Of a stretch of 64,000 nt of DNA, positions 63,643 to 64,000 are shown piece after piece; the stretch's first letter is position 1, and each line of letters opens with the position of its first letter. Where the stretch lies: positions 992,001-1,056,000 of the forward strand of contig JADILM010000007.1 in assembly GCA_016617785.1 (NCBI GenBank). The letters run 5' to 3'. The DNA comes from Sporobolomyces roseus (Eukaryota; Basidiomycota; Microbotryomycetes; Sporidiobolales; Sporidiobolaceae). Below the pieces are notes generated by a model. The model saw nothing but the letters and a program-made list of their open reading frames with translations. It was not told where the DNA came from and made no database searches. A program made the position numbers and the translations under genes.

Positions 63643-64000
63643 CTATACTTTTCTACGCCATTCTAAAACCGATTCTTGTCTCTTTCCCCCTCCCTTCACC
63701 TCACTAATCTGAACCAGATACTTCTCCCCAGTCCTCACGAGTCCACTCTTCTCTTGCACTCTGATACTAGCTGGATTGTCCGAGAATGCTGATGCTCGAA
63801 TAATGTGAGCGTCGAGGTAGGGGACGAAATAGTTTTCGATCAAGGAGGTTAGGACGGAAGTCATGATCCCTTTCCCATGGTACTCGGGTGCGAGATAATC
63901 TACCACGACGTTACAAATGAGGTGTGAGGCCAATCAGTGGACGGCAAGAAGTTCGCGAGAGATAGAGGAATTAGAAGCTCACAACCGAAGCACCAGACCA
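63643..64000 (-). CDS. GNAT acetyltransferase, RimJ/RimL type, C-terminal part (partial)
   Basis: The gene enters from the right edge. The visible exon contains the GNAT acetyl-CoA motif YLAPEYHGKGIMTSVLTSLI (Q/RxxGxG/A type), then YLDAHIIRASAFSDNPASIR and VQEKSGLVRTGEKYLVQI, which are the C-terminal blocks of Acetyltransf_3 proteins. An intron with a GTAG acceptor precedes LAPEYHG, and a piece of the upstream exon lies at 63983-64000. The stop is at 63643-63645. Homologues acetylate amino groups of proteins or small molecules; the substrate is unknown. Confidence 0.85.

Overview
The window looks like nuclear DNA from a basidiomycete fungus. Almost every gene is cut by several short introns (about 45-80 bases, GTNNGT...CTNAC...YAG). 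Basidiomycete-type families are present, including a DUF6534-like seven-helix protein and long Zn2Cys6 and bHLH regulators rich in Ser, Pro and Gln. Base composition is balanced and rich in TCGA-type words. A member of the Pucciniomycotina (red-yeast and relatives) would fit, but I cannot assign a genus from this sequence. All gene coordinates below span start codon to stop codon and include introns.

Layout. 1-5.2 kb (minus): a partial trafficking-type protein, an unresolved 1.5-kb stretch, and a ferric-reductase transmembrane oxidoreductase. 5.2-10.1 kb: a possible small unlisted gene, two tandem paralogues of cytochrome c oxidase subunit VIIa (COX9 type), a small coiled-coil protein, and the twin-CX9C protein MIX17/CHCHD2. 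11.2-14.9 kb (plus): a large BCAS3-like WD40 protein. 15.4-17.9 kb: three small or unresolved genes. 18.0-21.1 kb: GFA1. 21.4-24.9 kb: a long coiled-coil protein. 25.0-30.7 kb (minus): a D-2-hydroxyacid dehydrogenase, the prenyltransferase alpha subunit RAM2, and TFIIE-alpha. 31.1-34.1 kb: a PYP1-like HAD phosphatase, then SDH5 and JAC1 back to back. 34.4-56.7 kb (almost all minus): a seven-helix protein, proteasome ATPase RPT2, a Zn2Cys6 regulator, a three-RRM RS/RGG protein, CDH1/FZR1, a KLHDC4-type Kelch protein, a type II GH16 glucanase-like protein, and BUD13. 56.8-64 kb: PET117, a perfect 17-bp hairpin, a Ser/Thr-rich single-span membrane protein, a bHLH regulator, and a GNAT acetyltransferase cut by the right edge.

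The gene content is mostly core housekeeping, with many mitochondrial and respiratory genes: two COX9 copies, MIX17, SDH5, JAC1 and PET117. The most distinctive signals are structural. There are paralogous COX9 genes side by side, start codons split or immediately followed by introns (GFA1, RPT2), and runs of micro-exons of 4-17 bases in at least three genes. SDH5 and JAC1, both connected to succinate dehydrogenase maturation, share a 148-bp divergent promoter. I saw no transposon, CRISPR array, rRNA or convincing tRNA gene, and no clear sign of a novel multi-gene system.
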